A stretch of DNA of 64,000 nt from Paenibacillus validus NBRC 15382 (GCF_004000985.1 NZ_BIMH01000004.1:150458-214457); one strand, 5' to 3'. Shown: positions 24,898 to 33,531, numbered from the stretch's first letter. Translations and numbers: made by a program. The notes: generated by a model from the letters alone, not told the origin.

Positions 24898-25712
24898 TTG
24901 ACGCCTCCCATGGTCATTCCTTGCACCAAATATTTTTGAATGCAGATGCCGAATATGATTACCGGAAGAATAACCATCGTTCCTGCAGCTGCCACCTCAC
25001 CCCATCGGATTCCCTCAAAGGTGATAAAGCTGGTAATCGCGACCGTCGCCGTCTTGGTCTTGTCACCCGTAAGGATTAACGAGTACAAGAACTCATTCCA
25101 GGACATGATGAATGAAAATATACTTGCCGCGGCAATCCCCGGAGCGGACAACGGTATAGTGACTTTAATAAAAGCCATTAACCGGGATACCCCGTCAATT
25201 CTTGCCGCGTCCTCCAGGTCAACCGAGATGCTTTCGAAATAACTGCGCATCATCCATAAGATGAACGAAAGGCTGAACGTCATATAAATAAGGACGAGTC
25301 CCAAGGTCGTATCCAGCAAATTGAATTGCTTGAACACCAGGTAAAAAGGCAGTATGACCATAATCGGCGGCGCCATTCGGGTAGAAAGCACCCAGAACGC
25401 GAAGTCCTCTTTCTTGCGCATCGGGAAACGCACCAGCGCATAGGCAGCCGGAATACCGATCAGCAAACTGAACAACGTGCTCAGGAAACCGACTTTGACG
25501 CTGTTGAAGTAATAATGTAAGAAAGAACCGTCTTCCAGCACCTTGGAGTAGTTGGTATACGTAGGTGTGAATATGAACTTGGGCGGCAAGCTGAACGCGT
25601 CCACCCGCGTTTTTAAAGACGTCATCACCAGCCACAGGATCGGGAACACAAATGCGGCAATCATCGCCCATAGCAGGATGTTAAAAATAACGTCTTGAAC
25701 CTTTCTAGGCAC
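24894..25712 (-). CDS. carbohydrate ABC transporter permease (MalG type)
   Basis: 272 residues with six membrane helices. The EAA loop for ATPase contact reads DLEDAARIDGVSRLMAF with IPLSAPG after it. The C-terminal YLVQGMTMGGVK is typical of MalG-type subunits. The start is a GTG (25712) with AAGGGG upstream. With the neighbouring permease and lipoprotein it forms a sugar-alcohol importer; no ATPase gene is present in the operon. Confidence 0.92.
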   Translation of the reverse strand: MPRKVQDVIFNILLWAMIAAFVFPILWLVMTSLKTRVDAFSLPPKFIFTPTYTNYSKVLEDGSFLHYYFNSVKVGFLSTLFSLLIGIPAAYALVRFPMRKKEDFAFWVLSTRMAPPIMVILPFYLVFKQFNLLDTTLGLVLIYMTFSLSFILWMMRSYFESISVDLEDAARIDGVSRLMAFIKVTIPLSAPGIAAASIFSFIMSWNEFLYSLILTGDKTKTATVAITSFITFEGIRWGEVAAAGTMVILPVIIFGICIQKYLVQGMTMGGVK

Positions 25713-25718
25713 GAATGA

Positions 25719-26612
25719 TCACCCCTTTCTAGCTAAATTAATGACAAATTTCGAGATCGTCGTAATGATGAACAGCATCGTTAAACCCAAGGATGCGGCA
25801 TAACCTACATTCATGAAATTGAAGCCGGTCAAATACCCGAACATATTCAACGTCTCCGTTGCGGTTCCAGGTCCGCCCTTCGTCATCACGTAGATCGTAT
25901 CGAACCACCGGAACAAATCCATAAACCGGAAGACGAAGGCTATGACCAGATAAGGTTGAATAAGCGGCAGCGTCAAATGCACGAACTTCTGAACGCTGGA
26001 AGCGCCATCCACCGTCGCCGCTTCATAGGGCTCATCCGGAAGCGATTGAAGCCCCGCAAGGACGACAAGCGCCACGAACGGCGTCCATTCCCAAACATCT
26101 ACGGCAATAACCGCCCAGATCGCCGTCTTCTCGCCCGCCAGCCATGCCTGCGGTGCGAATCCGAGCTGCCCTAACGTATAATTAATGATCCCGAATTGAG
26201 GGTCAAACATCATCACCCAGATTAACCCGACAACGACGGGAGTCGTGATCGTCGGAAGCAAGAACAGCGTCTTGGCGAGACCGCTGCCGAAAAACTTTCT
26301 CGACATGAGGAGTGCAAGCGCGGCCCCCAGAATCATTTCAATGAAGATCGAAGAGAGCATGAAGGTGAACGTGGTAGACAACGACCCCCAAAAGCGGGAA
26401 TCGTTAAGCATGAACCAATAGTTGCCTACTCCTGTAAAATGCTTATTATAGGGCTCCGATAAGAAGTAATGCTGCGTGCTTGTAAATAAAGCATAGACGG
26501 TCGGAAAAACCGTTACAGCCAGCAAAAATATAAAAATGGGGGCCACCAGCAGTTTAGGGGCGGAATCCGTCTCCAGCGAAAATAACAACTTCAGTCTTTT
26601 TTTGGATAACAT
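25719..26612 (-). CDS. sugar ABC transporter permease (MalF type)
   Basis: 297 residues and six membrane helices. The EAA loop is EPYEAATVDGASSVQKFVH with LPLIQP. FMDLFRWFDTIYVMTKGGPG is characteristic of this subunit. It resembles the polyol transporter permeases (SmoF/MtlF type). It lies 6 bases upstream of its partner. The start is somewhat uncertain because GGAGG stands 13 bases before the ATG. Confidence 0.92.
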   Translation of the reverse strand: MLSKKRLKLLFSLETDSAPKLLVAPIFIFLLAVTVFPTVYALFTSTQHYFLSEPYNKHFTGVGNYWFMLNDSRFWGSLSTTFTFMLSSIFIEMILGAALALLMSRKFFGSGLAKTLFLLPTITTPVVVGLIWVMMFDPQFGIINYTLGQLGFAPQAWLAGEKTAIWAVIAVDVWEWTPFVALVVLAGLQSLPDEPYEAATVDGASSVQKFVHLTLPLIQPYLVIAFVFRFMDLFRWFDTIYVMTKGGPGTATETLNMFGYLTGFNFMNVGYAASLGLTMLFIITTISKFVINLARKG

Positions 26613-26677
26613 TATGCGGATCGAACCTCCATCATACCGGGCGGCACCTTATCGGAACCGCCCACCCGAATCCTTCA

Positions 26678-27997
26678 TTATTTAAAGTATTGTTCGATAT
26701 CCTTCTGCGCTGCGTCGAGCGCCTCTTTGGCATTCCGGTTGACCAGCACTTCGCTTACCGCGATGCCCAGACGGTCGCCCATTCTTTTCCATTCCTTGAT
26801 TCTCGGACGATAATCGGGATTTGCTTTATCCATGCTTTGCACCGTTACGTCAATCCAGCCCGGGTAATTGTACTTGTTGCGGAAGCTCTGGTCTTCCCAC
26901 ACGGATTTCCGGGTGGCGTCGCCGCGCATGCCGTCAATTGCCGTTTTGAGCTGAATCTCCTTGCTGGTCGCCCAGGACATAAATTGGAAGGCGGCCTCTT
27001 GATGCTTGGAGCCTTTCGGGATCACAAGACCCGCCGTATAGACGCTCGGAGAGCTGCCGGCCGGACCGCTCGGAACAGGAGCATATCCGATCTTGCCTAC
27101 AACCTTCGAGTTTTCAGGGCTTTCCAGCCTGGATGCGAAGTTTGTGGCATCGATCGCCATAGCCACGGTGCCCTGCTGAACCGCCAGCTGCACTTGGTCC
27201 CAACTGAAGTTGGAGGCGCCCGGAGGGGCAGAATTTTTCAGCAGCTCCGCATAAACCTCGGTTGCCTTAATCGCTTCGGGGCTATTGACGACCGGTTTGC
27301 CGTCTACCAGCCATTTGCCGCCGAACGCGTTATAGAATCCGGCCCAAACATAAATGTTCATGCCTTCTCCGCGCATTCCGCGCAGCGCGATCCCGTATTT
27401 GCCGTCTTTCGTTAATGCTTTCGCCGTTGTGACAAGCTCGTCAATCGTTCCCGGAGGCTTCGTAATTCCGGCCTTCTCGAACATTTCTTTGTTGTACATC
27501 AGCATCGTGCTCTCGCCGTAGAAAGGCAGTCCGTACGTTTTGTTGTCCGTTTTGAAAGCATTAAGAAATCCTTCAAGGAAATCCTTCGATTGCACGGTGG
27601 CTTCGTTTTTGGCGATCATGTCATCCAGGGGTGCTACCCAGCCGGCCTTGGCATATTGCGTAGTGAACATCATATCCATCATAACGACGTCATATTGATC
27701 GGAATTGGAAGCAAGCGCCAGCTCCGTCTTGGAATGCAGTTCTTCTTGCGGCAAAATATCAAATTTGACCTTAATACCGGTTTGCTTCTCGAAATCGGGC
27801 AGCATGGCTTTAATCGCATCTACGGCCGTATGCTGCTGCATGGCAGCGGTAATCGTCACCGCCTGCTTCGCTTCCCCCTCTTTGGCAGCACCGCCGCCTT
27901 CACTCTGACCGCCGGCGGAACAAGCGGCAAGCAGTCCGGACATGACCATCATTCCTGATAAAGCAAAGGCTGATTTGCTTTTCCATGTTTTGCTCAT
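26678..27997 (-). CDS. ABC transporter lipoprotein, sugar-alcohol binding
   Basis: 439 residues. A type II signal peptide ends in the lipobox SGLLAACS (Cys26), so the protein is anchored outside the membrane. The mature part is a family 1 extracellular binding protein; the C-terminal NPDYRPRIKEWKRMGDRLG block resembles sorbitol/mannitol-binding proteins. The ATG at 27997 lies in a frame that is open further upstream, but the signal peptide fixes the start. The two permeases and dehydrogenases follow. Ligand: probably a hexitol or pentitol, by context. Confidence 0.9.
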   Translation of the reverse strand: MSKTWKSKSAFALSGMMVMSGLLAACSAGGQSEGGGAAKEGEAKQAVTITAAMQQHTAVDAIKAMLPDFEKQTGIKVKFDILPQEELHSKTELALASNSDQYDVVMMDMMFTTQYAKAGWVAPLDDMIAKNEATVQSKDFLEGFLNAFKTDNKTYGLPFYGESTMLMYNKEMFEKAGITKPPGTIDELVTTAKALTKDGKYGIALRGMRGEGMNIYVWAGFYNAFGGKWLVDGKPVVNSPEAIKATEVYAELLKNSAPPGASNFSWDQVQLAVQQGTVAMAIDATNFASRLESPENSKVVGKIGYAPVPSGPAGSSPSVYTAGLVIPKGSKHQEAAFQFMSWATSKEIQLKTAIDGMRGDATRKSVWEDQSFRNKYNYPGWIDVTVQSMDKANPDYRPRIKEWKRMGDRLGIAVSEVLVNRNAKEALDAAQKDIEQYFK

Positions 27998-28110
27998 TTT
28001 TTCATCTTCCCCTTTTAGAAAGTTATTAGGACGATTCCAAACGTTTGGTCCAGCACCGCGTATGTTTTTATCATCACCTCCCACAAGATTAAAATAAGAA
28101 ACGCGCCAAT

Positions 28111-29058
28111 CTACAAAGGCTTGACCGTTACCTGCCGCAGCATCTCCTGCATGCCGGCTGCATGCACGTGCCCGGCAATCGGATATAAGGCGTTGGAAGC
28201 GGCGGCGGCGGTTCCCCATGCAACGGCTTCGATCATGCTGGACGCTGCAGGCTTATCCCCGAGAAGATCGAGAAAGTTGGCTGTCCCCCCCACCAAAGCG
28301 TCCCCGCAGCCTACCGTATTCACCGCATCAATAACGGGCGGCAGAACCTGCCATGCCTGATTCTCCGATACGACGAGCGATCCGTCTTTGTCCAGGGAAA
28401 CGACTACCCATGAGATGCCTTGGGCGATCAGGGTTCTGGCCATATGGATTACGCTTTCGGCACTGTCCGCGCGTTGACCGGTCAATTGGGCCAATTCGTC
28501 CCGATTAGGTTTAAGAAGGAAGGGAGCGCTTTCAATTGCTGCACGTAAGCTCTCTCCGCTGGAATCGAGAATCGTGAGCGCCCCCGCCTCCTTCGCAGCC
28601 TGGATAAGCTCCGCATAAGCGTGAATCTGAAGACCTCTCGGCAAACTGCCCGAAAAACTGATCACGCTGCTCTTGGCCGCCAAATCCTTCACTTTGACCT
28701 TCATCTCTTGCCATTCAACCGCGCTAATCTCAGGGCCGGGCTCTAAAATCTCGGTTTGGGTTCCCAAACTTTGATCGATGATGTTGAATGCTTCCCGGGT
28801 TTGACCGGTTACCCAGACGGGATCGCTTGCAATTCCTCTGGCGCGCAATTGCTGATCGACGAATCGCCCCGTGTCTCCGCCGAGGAAACCGGAAGCGGTT
28901 ACATCGGAACCCAATAAACGCGCAACCTTGGCCACGTTATTGCCTTTCCCTCCAGGCTCGGCGGCAATTTCCGCAACGCGGTTCACGCTGTTTATCCGGA
29001 AACGTTCGATATAATGAACTTTGTCTATAGCGGCATTTAAAGTAATGGTTGTAATCAT
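28111..29058 (-). CDS. 1-phosphofructokinase/tagatose-6-phosphate kinase family protein
   Basis: 315 residues of the PfkB superfamily, LacC/FruK branch: TITLNAAIDKVHYIERF at the start, AEPGGKGNNVAKVARLLG for substrate binding, FLLKPNRDE, and the anion hole NTVGCGDALVGG (GCGD for the usual GAGD). It would phosphorylate a ketose phosphate to the bisphosphate, which aldolase can split. It is the first gene of the operon and the only kinase left intact there. The ATG at 29058 has AGGGG 8 bases upstream. With the GatD-like enzyme downstream, a tagatose-phosphate route is possible. Confidence 0.88.
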   Translation of the reverse strand: MITTITLNAAIDKVHYIERFRINSVNRVAEIAAEPGGKGNNVAKVARLLGSDVTASGFLGGDTGRFVDQQLRARGIASDPVWVTGQTREAFNIIDQSLGTQTEILEPGPEISAVEWQEMKVKVKDLAAKSSVISFSGSLPRGLQIHAYAELIQAAKEAGALTILDSSGESLRAAIESAPFLLKPNRDELAQLTGQRADSAESVIHMARTLIAQGISWVVVSLDKDGSLVVSENQAWQVLPPVIDAVNTVGCGDALVGGTANFLDLLGDKPAASSMIEAVAWGTAAAASNALYPIAGHVHAAGMQEMLRQVTVKPL

Positions 29059-29123
29059 CAAATCATCCCCTATGAAGTCGCTCACTTGAACAATGAAAAT
29101 ATGTTTCGTAATCATATGTTTTT

Positions 29124-29179
29124 AGTTTCGTTTTATTTCGATTTAATTCAATGATATTTCGTTTAATTATTTTTGTCAA
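29124..29179 (-). promoter_or_regulatory. promoter and operators of the sugar-alcohol operon
   Basis: Minus-strand TTGACA (29179-29174) and TATCAT (29156-29151) are 17 bases apart. One AAACGAAA motif sits inside the spacer (29164-29157); two more (AATCGAAAT and AAAACGAAAC) follow downstream to about 29124. The same motif flanks the DeoR-gene promoter, so these are probably repressor sites. Confidence 0.75.
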
Positions 29180-29271
29180 TCCTTACTTTGCAAATTTTAC
29201 AATTCGAAAACGCAGGTATATGATGCGAGCAAAAAAACTTGATGGCTCCAAGGCTGCCGGCATTCCTTAGA

Positions 29272-29315
29272 CAAAAAAATGCCCCTGTCTGCGTCAGCAG
29301 CCCTAAACGGGGCTA
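29272..29315 (-). terminator. terminator of the 29382 gene
   Basis: Minus-strand stem GCCCC/GGGGC (with an inner AGCCC/GGGCT alternative) followed by seven T residues. The rest of 29180-29381 shows no gene. Confidence 0.65.
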
Positions 29316-29381
29316 TTGACAACAGAAGGGGCTTGGGAAGCAGCTCAAGTCCGCGGCAAGAAGCTGTCGCTTTGCCGGATG

Positions 29382-30131
29382 TTACCTGACGTATTTGTTA
29401 AAATCAACGGCAAACTCGACATAATAACTGGTGTTGCTCTTATCGAACACCTTCAGCACAGCCGGCTTGGTGAAATCAATCTCGCTGACAGGAAAGTTCG
29501 CCAGTTTGTACCGGCTGTAATACTCATCGACCGATACGTCGGTCGGCTCAATCACTTTGTTTCCTTGTACCAACACGACGGCAAACCCTTTGGCGAATCC
29601 TTTATAAAAATTAACATGAAAACCGAGCTTATTGTAATCGATGTACTTTTTCGCCGTCGCTGCATCGATGAGCTTGTCTTCCTTATAGTAGGATAAGCCT
29701 GAGGCTGACGCTACCATCTCGTACGGCGGTTCAATGTTGGCCTCGTATACAAGCGGGCTTTCGTATTCGCTCTTCTTGGGCGGCGAATAGGTCACAGGAA
29801 GCATAAAGGGCTTGCCGCATTCCAGCAAACAGCTCTTCCCCAGCGCAATCGCCTCTTTGATCTTCGCGTCGTCGATTGCGTATATATACGCCGGCTTGAC
29901 GGCGGCAGCCGGCGGGGCCGATTGCTGCTGCGGCGCAGCTTGTGTATTCTCCTTATTGGGCGCCTCGGTTTGTGGAGCGTTCGCTATCACGGGTTCTTGT
30001 TTCGGAGTCGGGACGGACTGACTTGCGGTTTGCACGGCAGGCGCTTTCTTGGAGTCGGTGACGATAATAAACGCGACAACACCCCATACGCCGAGTACGA
30101 CCAAAGCGAGAAAAGATAGTACATATTTCAT
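29382..30131 (-). CDS. single-anchor exported protein of unknown function
   Basis: 249 residues. One N-terminal membrane helix (residues 4-26) is followed by a low-complexity linker rich in Pro, Gln and Ala (about 30-80) and a folded domain of about 165 residues beginning near AYIYAIDDAKIKEAIALG. The domain is not recognised; it contains two cysteines (LLECGK region). GGGGGATG precedes the ATG, and the promoter is at 30205-30232. It probably faces the outside of the membrane. Confidence 0.65.
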   Translation of the reverse strand: MKYVLSFLALVVLGVWGVVAFIIVTDSKKAPAVQTASQSVPTPKQEPVIANAPQTEAPNKENTQAAPQQQSAPPAAAVKPAYIYAIDDAKIKEAIALGKSCLLECGKPFMLPVTYSPPKKSEYESPLVYEANIEPPYEMVASASGLSYYKEDKLIDAATAKKYIDYNKLGFHVNFYKGFAKGFAVVLVQGNKVIEPTDVSVDEYYSRYKLANFPVSEIDFTKPAVLKVFDKSNTSYYVEFAVDFNKYVR

Positions 30132-30204
30132 TGCATTGCATCCCCCAAGTTGTTAGTTACGTTACATTATTAGTTCGTAAACCCTATTGACTTTCCTACG
30201 AGCT

Positions 30205-30232
30205 ATTATATAGGAGTAACTTAAAAAATCAA
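30205..30232 (-). promoter_or_regulatory. promoter of the 29382 gene
   Basis: Minus-strand TTGATT (30232-30227), 16-base spacer, TATAAT (30210-30205). Confidence 0.65.
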
Positions 30233-30285
30233 TATATGCGATATTCATAATTTCATCCGTTTCCATAAAAATCCATGACGATGTA

Positions 30286-30314
30286 TTGATTAATCGTCAT
30301 GAAAGCGCTACAAT
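30286..30314 (+). promoter_or_regulatory. promoter of the 30378 gene with cre-like site
   Basis: TTGATT (30286-30291), 17-base spacer, TACAAT (30309-30314). The text TGAAAGCGCTACAA (30300-30313) overlapping the -10 matches the CcpA cre consensus at 13 of 14 positions. Confidence 0.6.
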
Positions 30315-30377
30315 ATAAGAAGCATATCTCAAATTTATACTTCATCTTAATCCTCATAAGAAGGGAATTGATTAGCA

Positions 30378-30608
30378 ATGCCCCCACTGAAAACTTATGA
30401 AGGTTTTAAAGAAAGGTTCGAAGAGATGCAGGATTTGTCTTTCGATTGCTACCGAACCGATCCTCAGTTGTTTGGCATTATTGATAGCTTAGTCAGGCTC
30501 GGCGGTATGCTAACCGAATCAGCTCCGGAAACTTATGTTCGCAGTCAATTGGAAACGGCCTACAACGGCTTGAAGAAGTATAAGGAAGAACGGATGAGCA
30601 GCCTTTAG
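30378..30608 (+). CDS. 76-residue hypothetical protein
   Basis: A small soluble protein, predicted mostly helical (YEGFKERFEEMQDLSFDCY, ETYVRSQLETAYNGLKKYK). No family is recognised. It has its own good promoter, a cre-like site over the -10 and a terminator that overlaps the stop codon, so it is very probably a real single-gene unit that may respond to carbon catabolite control. Confidence 0.7.
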   Translation: MPPLKTYEGFKERFEEMQDLSFDCYRTDPQLFGIIDSLVRLGGMLTESAPETYVRSQLETAYNGLKKYKEERMSSL

Positions 30609-30622
30609 CGCTGCTCTTTTTG
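30596..30622 (+). terminator. terminator overlapping the end of the 30378 gene
   Basis: Stem GAGCAGC/GCTGCTC with five T residues; the stop codon lies in the loop. Confidence 0.85.
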
Positions 30623-30701
30623 TTTGTGTCTCCGGCATTTGCATGCTGAAATACATTTGGTATCATGATATAGGGACGACTCATGACGAGGAGAGGTTCG
30701 A

Positions 30702-31685
30702 ATGAAAGCCTTACTACTGAAAGCCCCCGGTAAACCGGATACGCTAACCGTATCGGAATTACCGGTGCCGGAACCGGGTCCGGGAGAAATTCGGGTGCGG
30801 GTTCGCGCAGCAAGCTTGAATCCCATTGATTATAAAGTTTCACTGAACGGGCATCCCGACTGGGTCTACCCTTTCGTGCTCGGCGTGGATGTGGCCGGGG
30901 TCGTCGATACCGTCGGTGAAGGCGTCACGCAGTGGTCGCCCGGAGACCGCGTGGTGTATCACGGCAGCTTCGTTAAGCCGGGAGGCTATGCGGAGTACAG
31001 CGTCACCAAGGCGCACACGGCTGCTTCCATTCCTGAGGGCATATCGTTCGTGGAAGCCGCAGCTTTTCCTTGTGCGGGATTGACGGCTTATCAAGCACTG
31101 CAAAGAAAAATGCGTCTCCAGGCGGGCCAATCCATCCTGGTGCACGCCGGAGCCGGGGGTGTCGGCGGCTATGCGATTCAATTGGCGCGGACGTTCGGCT
31201 CTTCCACCATCATCACCACGACTTCCCCTGCCAACTTTGAATATGTGAAGAGCCTCGGAGCGCACTTGGCGATCGATTACAACCATGAGAACGTACGCGA
31301 AAGGGTCATGGAGGCGACTAACGGCCTTGGCGTGGATTGTATCCTCAATTCGATCAATCGAAGTACGGCCCAGGAGGATTTATCCATGCTGTCATTCGGA
31401 GGACAACTGGCTTGCATCGCCGGCGCTCCGGAAACGGTTGCCGACTTCCAGCCGTCCCACCAAACGTTCACGGTTCACAAAATGATGCTGGGTGGAGCAC
31501 ATGTATCCGGAGATGTCCGAGCCGAGCAAGAGCTTGGCCAAATGGCGGCCGAATTCATGGAGCTGATGACAGCTAAGAAGGTGGAGCCGATGGTAACGGA
31601 AGTCATCTCGCTGAAGGATGTGCCGGAGGCGCTGATCCGCTTATCGCAAAGACATGTCAGAGGCAAAATTGTAGCGGAGCTGTAA
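30702..31685 (+). CDS. quinone oxidoreductase-type zinc-free medium-chain reductase
   Basis: 327 residues. VRAASLNPIDYKVSLNGH near residue 40 and LVHAGAGGVGGYAIQLAR (nucleotide loop, about residues 145-162) mark the NADPH:quinone reductase branch of medium-chain reductases; the catalytic-zinc cysteine pattern is missing. Such enzymes reduce quinones or enones with NADPH. GGAG precedes the ATG and a terminator follows. The substrate is unknown. Confidence 0.88.
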   Translation: MKALLLKAPGKPDTLTVSELPVPEPGPGEIRVRVRAASLNPIDYKVSLNGHPDWVYPFVLGVDVAGVVDTVGEGVTQWSPGDRVVYHGSFVKPGGYAEYSVTKAHTAASIPEGISFVEAAAFPCAGLTAYQALQRKMRLQAGQSILVHAGAGGVGGYAIQLARTFGSSTIITTTSPANFEYVKSLGAHLAIDYNHENVRERVMEATNGLGVDCILNSINRSTAQEDLSMLSFGGQLACIAGAPETVADFQPSHQTFTVHKMMLGGAHVSGDVRAEQELGQMAAEFMELMTAKKVEPMVTEVISLKDVPEALIRLSQRHVRGKIVAEL

Positions 31686-31700
31686 GCTCAGCCTGCCGGA

Positions 31701-31740
31701 GAAGGGTGTCCGGGACAAGCGTCCTGAGCCCTTCTTTTTT
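31701..31740 (+). terminator. terminator after the quinone reductase gene
   Basis: Stem GAAGGG/CCCTTC, possibly extended by GTCC/GGAC pairs, with six T residues. Confidence 0.75.
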
Positions 31741-31760
31741 ACTTTAGAAAAGGTTAGGGC

Positions 31761-32081
31761 GTGATTTTGTTGTTTCTGTTGAAAAAGTTTGCCTTTTGGC
31801 TCTCGATCATTAGCCTTGTCATAGGCTTAAACAACTACTGGGGAAATGACGATAAGAACATTCTCCTTATTGGACTTAACCCGTTCTTGAATTCCGTTGC
31901 ATATACAGAGCCATTGCGACATTGGATATTCGATTATGATAGTGCGAAACTGGCTGCCGACAGTGCAAGTATCCGGGTTCGGTTTCCTGCTTACCTGATC
32001 CATGTCAGCTCTTTCTTCTTGGCAGGACTTATCATCGATTTTCTAATCTACCTGTTCAAACGCAAACAAACTTTTAAATAG
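31761..32081 (+). CDS. 106-residue membrane protein
   Basis: Starts with GTG (AAAGGTTAGGG upstream). Hydrophobic helices at residues 3-23 and about 78-98 enclose a polar loop with NDDKNILLIGLNPFLN and YDSAKLAADS, giving a hairpin topology. No family is recognised. It lies 20 bases after the preceding terminator, and no clear promoter was found. Confidence 0.55.
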   Translation: MILLFLLKKFAFWLSIISLVIGLNNYWGNDDKNILLIGLNPFLNSVAYTEPLRHWIFDYDSAKLAADSASIRVRFPAYLIHVSSFFLAGLIIDFLIYLFKRKQTFK

Positions 32082-32262
32082 GTTGGTTAGCACGTTTATT
32101 GTTCCATCCGGTCTCCGGAAGATCCCGTCTCACACCTGGGCGCTCTGTTTCCTTAGTCGGGTTCTCCGGTTTACTTTCCTATCATATAATCATTCTATGC
32201 CGATCAGCTCCTTCCAATTTTATTATGAAATCTCATATAACGAATGTAGGGGGAATCCAGTA

Positions 32263-32622
32263 ATGGCTGCCATTATGATTGTTGACGACTCAGCGTTCAT
32301 GCGGCTTATATTGAAAGATATGATACAAAAGTCGGGACACCGGTTGGCCGGGGAAGCGGAGAACGGCTGGACAGCGGTTCAAACTTACCGGGAGGTCGAT
32401 CCGGATTTAGTCATCATGAACATCATCATGCCGGACTTAAACGGAATCGAGGCTCTCAAAAAAATAAAGAGCATCCATCCTTCTGCAAAAGTCGTGATGT
32501 GCTCCGCCATGGGAAATCAATATTATGTCATCGAATCCATTCAGGCGGGAGCGATCGATTTTATTATGAAACCGTTTGATGAGGCCAGAATGATTCATGC
32601 CATTCATAAAGCTCTCAGCTAG
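32263..32622 (+). CDS. CheY-like receiver protein with Asn at the phosphorylation site
   Basis: 119 residues, clearly related to the CheY-like protein at 11775 (IMIVDDSAFMR, SAMGNQ, Lys103 in MKPFDEA). The acidic pair and the switch lysine are kept, but the phospho-acceptor position reads DLVIMNIIMPDLNG: Asn53 in place of Asp. It therefore cannot be phosphorylated in the usual way and may be locked in one state or bind partners constitutively. AGGGGG lies 9 bases before the ATG; the open frame upstream of it has no similarity. There is no neighbouring kinase gene. Confidence 0.9.
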   Translation: MAAIMIVDDSAFMRLILKDMIQKSGHRLAGEAENGWTAVQTYREVDPDLVIMNIIMPDLNGIEALKKIKSIHPSAKVVMCSAMGNQYYVIESIQAGAIDFIMKPFDEARMIHAIHKALS

Positions 32623-32631
32623 CAGGCAGGA

Positions 32632-32653
32632 AAAAATAACTATAGTTATTTTT
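32632..32653. promoter_or_regulatory. perfect 22-base AT palindrome
   Basis: The sequence is AAAAATAACTA followed by its exact reverse complement, 10 bases after the receiver gene and about 70 bases before the SDR gene. It could be an operator of the SDR gene; it lacks GC and is a poor terminator. Confidence 0.4.
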
Positions 32654-32724
32654 CAACTGGCAAGCCGAGGGTGATTCCGGTTATTATGGGATCAAATAGG
32701 GATTAAATAGGAGCTGCATCAGAT

Positions 32725-33510
32725 TTGGATCCAATGAAAAGCGGTAAATTAAAAGGTAAAATAGCACTCGTTACAGGCGCAAGCCGGAGTGCTGGAATTG
32801 GGGCGGCTATTTGTAAAGCGCTGGCTGGCGAAGGAGCCGATATTTTTTTTACATACTGGGTCGGCTATGATGAACAAATGCCATGGGGCGGCAATAGCGC
32901 GGAACAAGAGCAGCTAAGAAAAGAGATTCTCCGGCTTGGCGTTCGCTGCGAACATGCGATGGCCGATCTTGCCGATGTAAGAAGCATCCCTCACATCCTG
33001 AATCAGGTCGAGGAAGCTCTCGGAAAGCCGGCCATCCTTATTAATAACGCTTGCTATTCCGTGAATGATAATGCGGATACGATTACAGCAGAATCGTTAG
33101 ACGCCCATTATGCGATTAACATAAGGGCCGTGACCTTGTTAAGCGTGGAATTTGCAAGAAGGTTTAATCAAGGCACCGGAGGAAGAATCATCAATATGAC
33201 TTCCGGTCAATCTCTCGGCCCTATGGTCGGCGAGCTTTCGTATGCCGCGACGAAAGGGGCTATAGAAGCTTTGACCCGAACTTTGGCAGCAGAGATCGGG
33301 TCAAAAGGCATTACGGTTAATGCCGTTAATCCCGGGCCGACCGATACGGGCTGGATGACGCCGGAAGTGCGGCGGGAGCTTGCCGGCCGTTCCCCTTTGG
33401 GCCGAGTAGGCCTGCCTCAAGACGCGGCGAGCCTCATCGCTTTTCTGGCGACGGAAGACGCCGGGTGGATGACCGGTCAAATCTTCCATTCCGATGGTGG
33501 ATTTCAATGA
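32725..33510 (+). CDS. SDR-family oxidoreductase
   Basis: 261 residues with a Rossmann fold. The cofactor loop ALVTGASRSAGIG is a slightly expanded TGxxxGxG (about residues 15-27), the structural NNAC follows, and the catalytic set is Ser in MTSGQS with YAATK (Tyr and Lys). SDGGFQ ends the protein, as in 3-oxoacyl-ACP-reductase-like members. The start codon is probably TTG at 32725 (AGGAG 10 bases upstream); an in-frame ATG comes three codons later. The substrate is unknown. A perfect palindrome upstream may be its operator. Confidence 0.88.
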   Translation: MDPMKSGKLKGKIALVTGASRSAGIGAAICKALAGEGADIFFTYWVGYDEQMPWGGNSAEQEQLRKEILRLGVRCEHAMADLADVRSIPHILNQVEEALGKPAILINNACYSVNDNADTITAESLDAHYAINIRAVTLLSVEFARRFNQGTGGRIINMTSGQSLGPMVGELSYAATKGAIEALTRTLAAEIGSKGITVNAVNPGPTDTGWMTPEVRRELAGRSPLGRVGLPQDAASLIAFLATEDAGWMTGQIFHSDGGFQ

Positions 33511-33531
33511 GATAAAGAGAATGGCATAACC

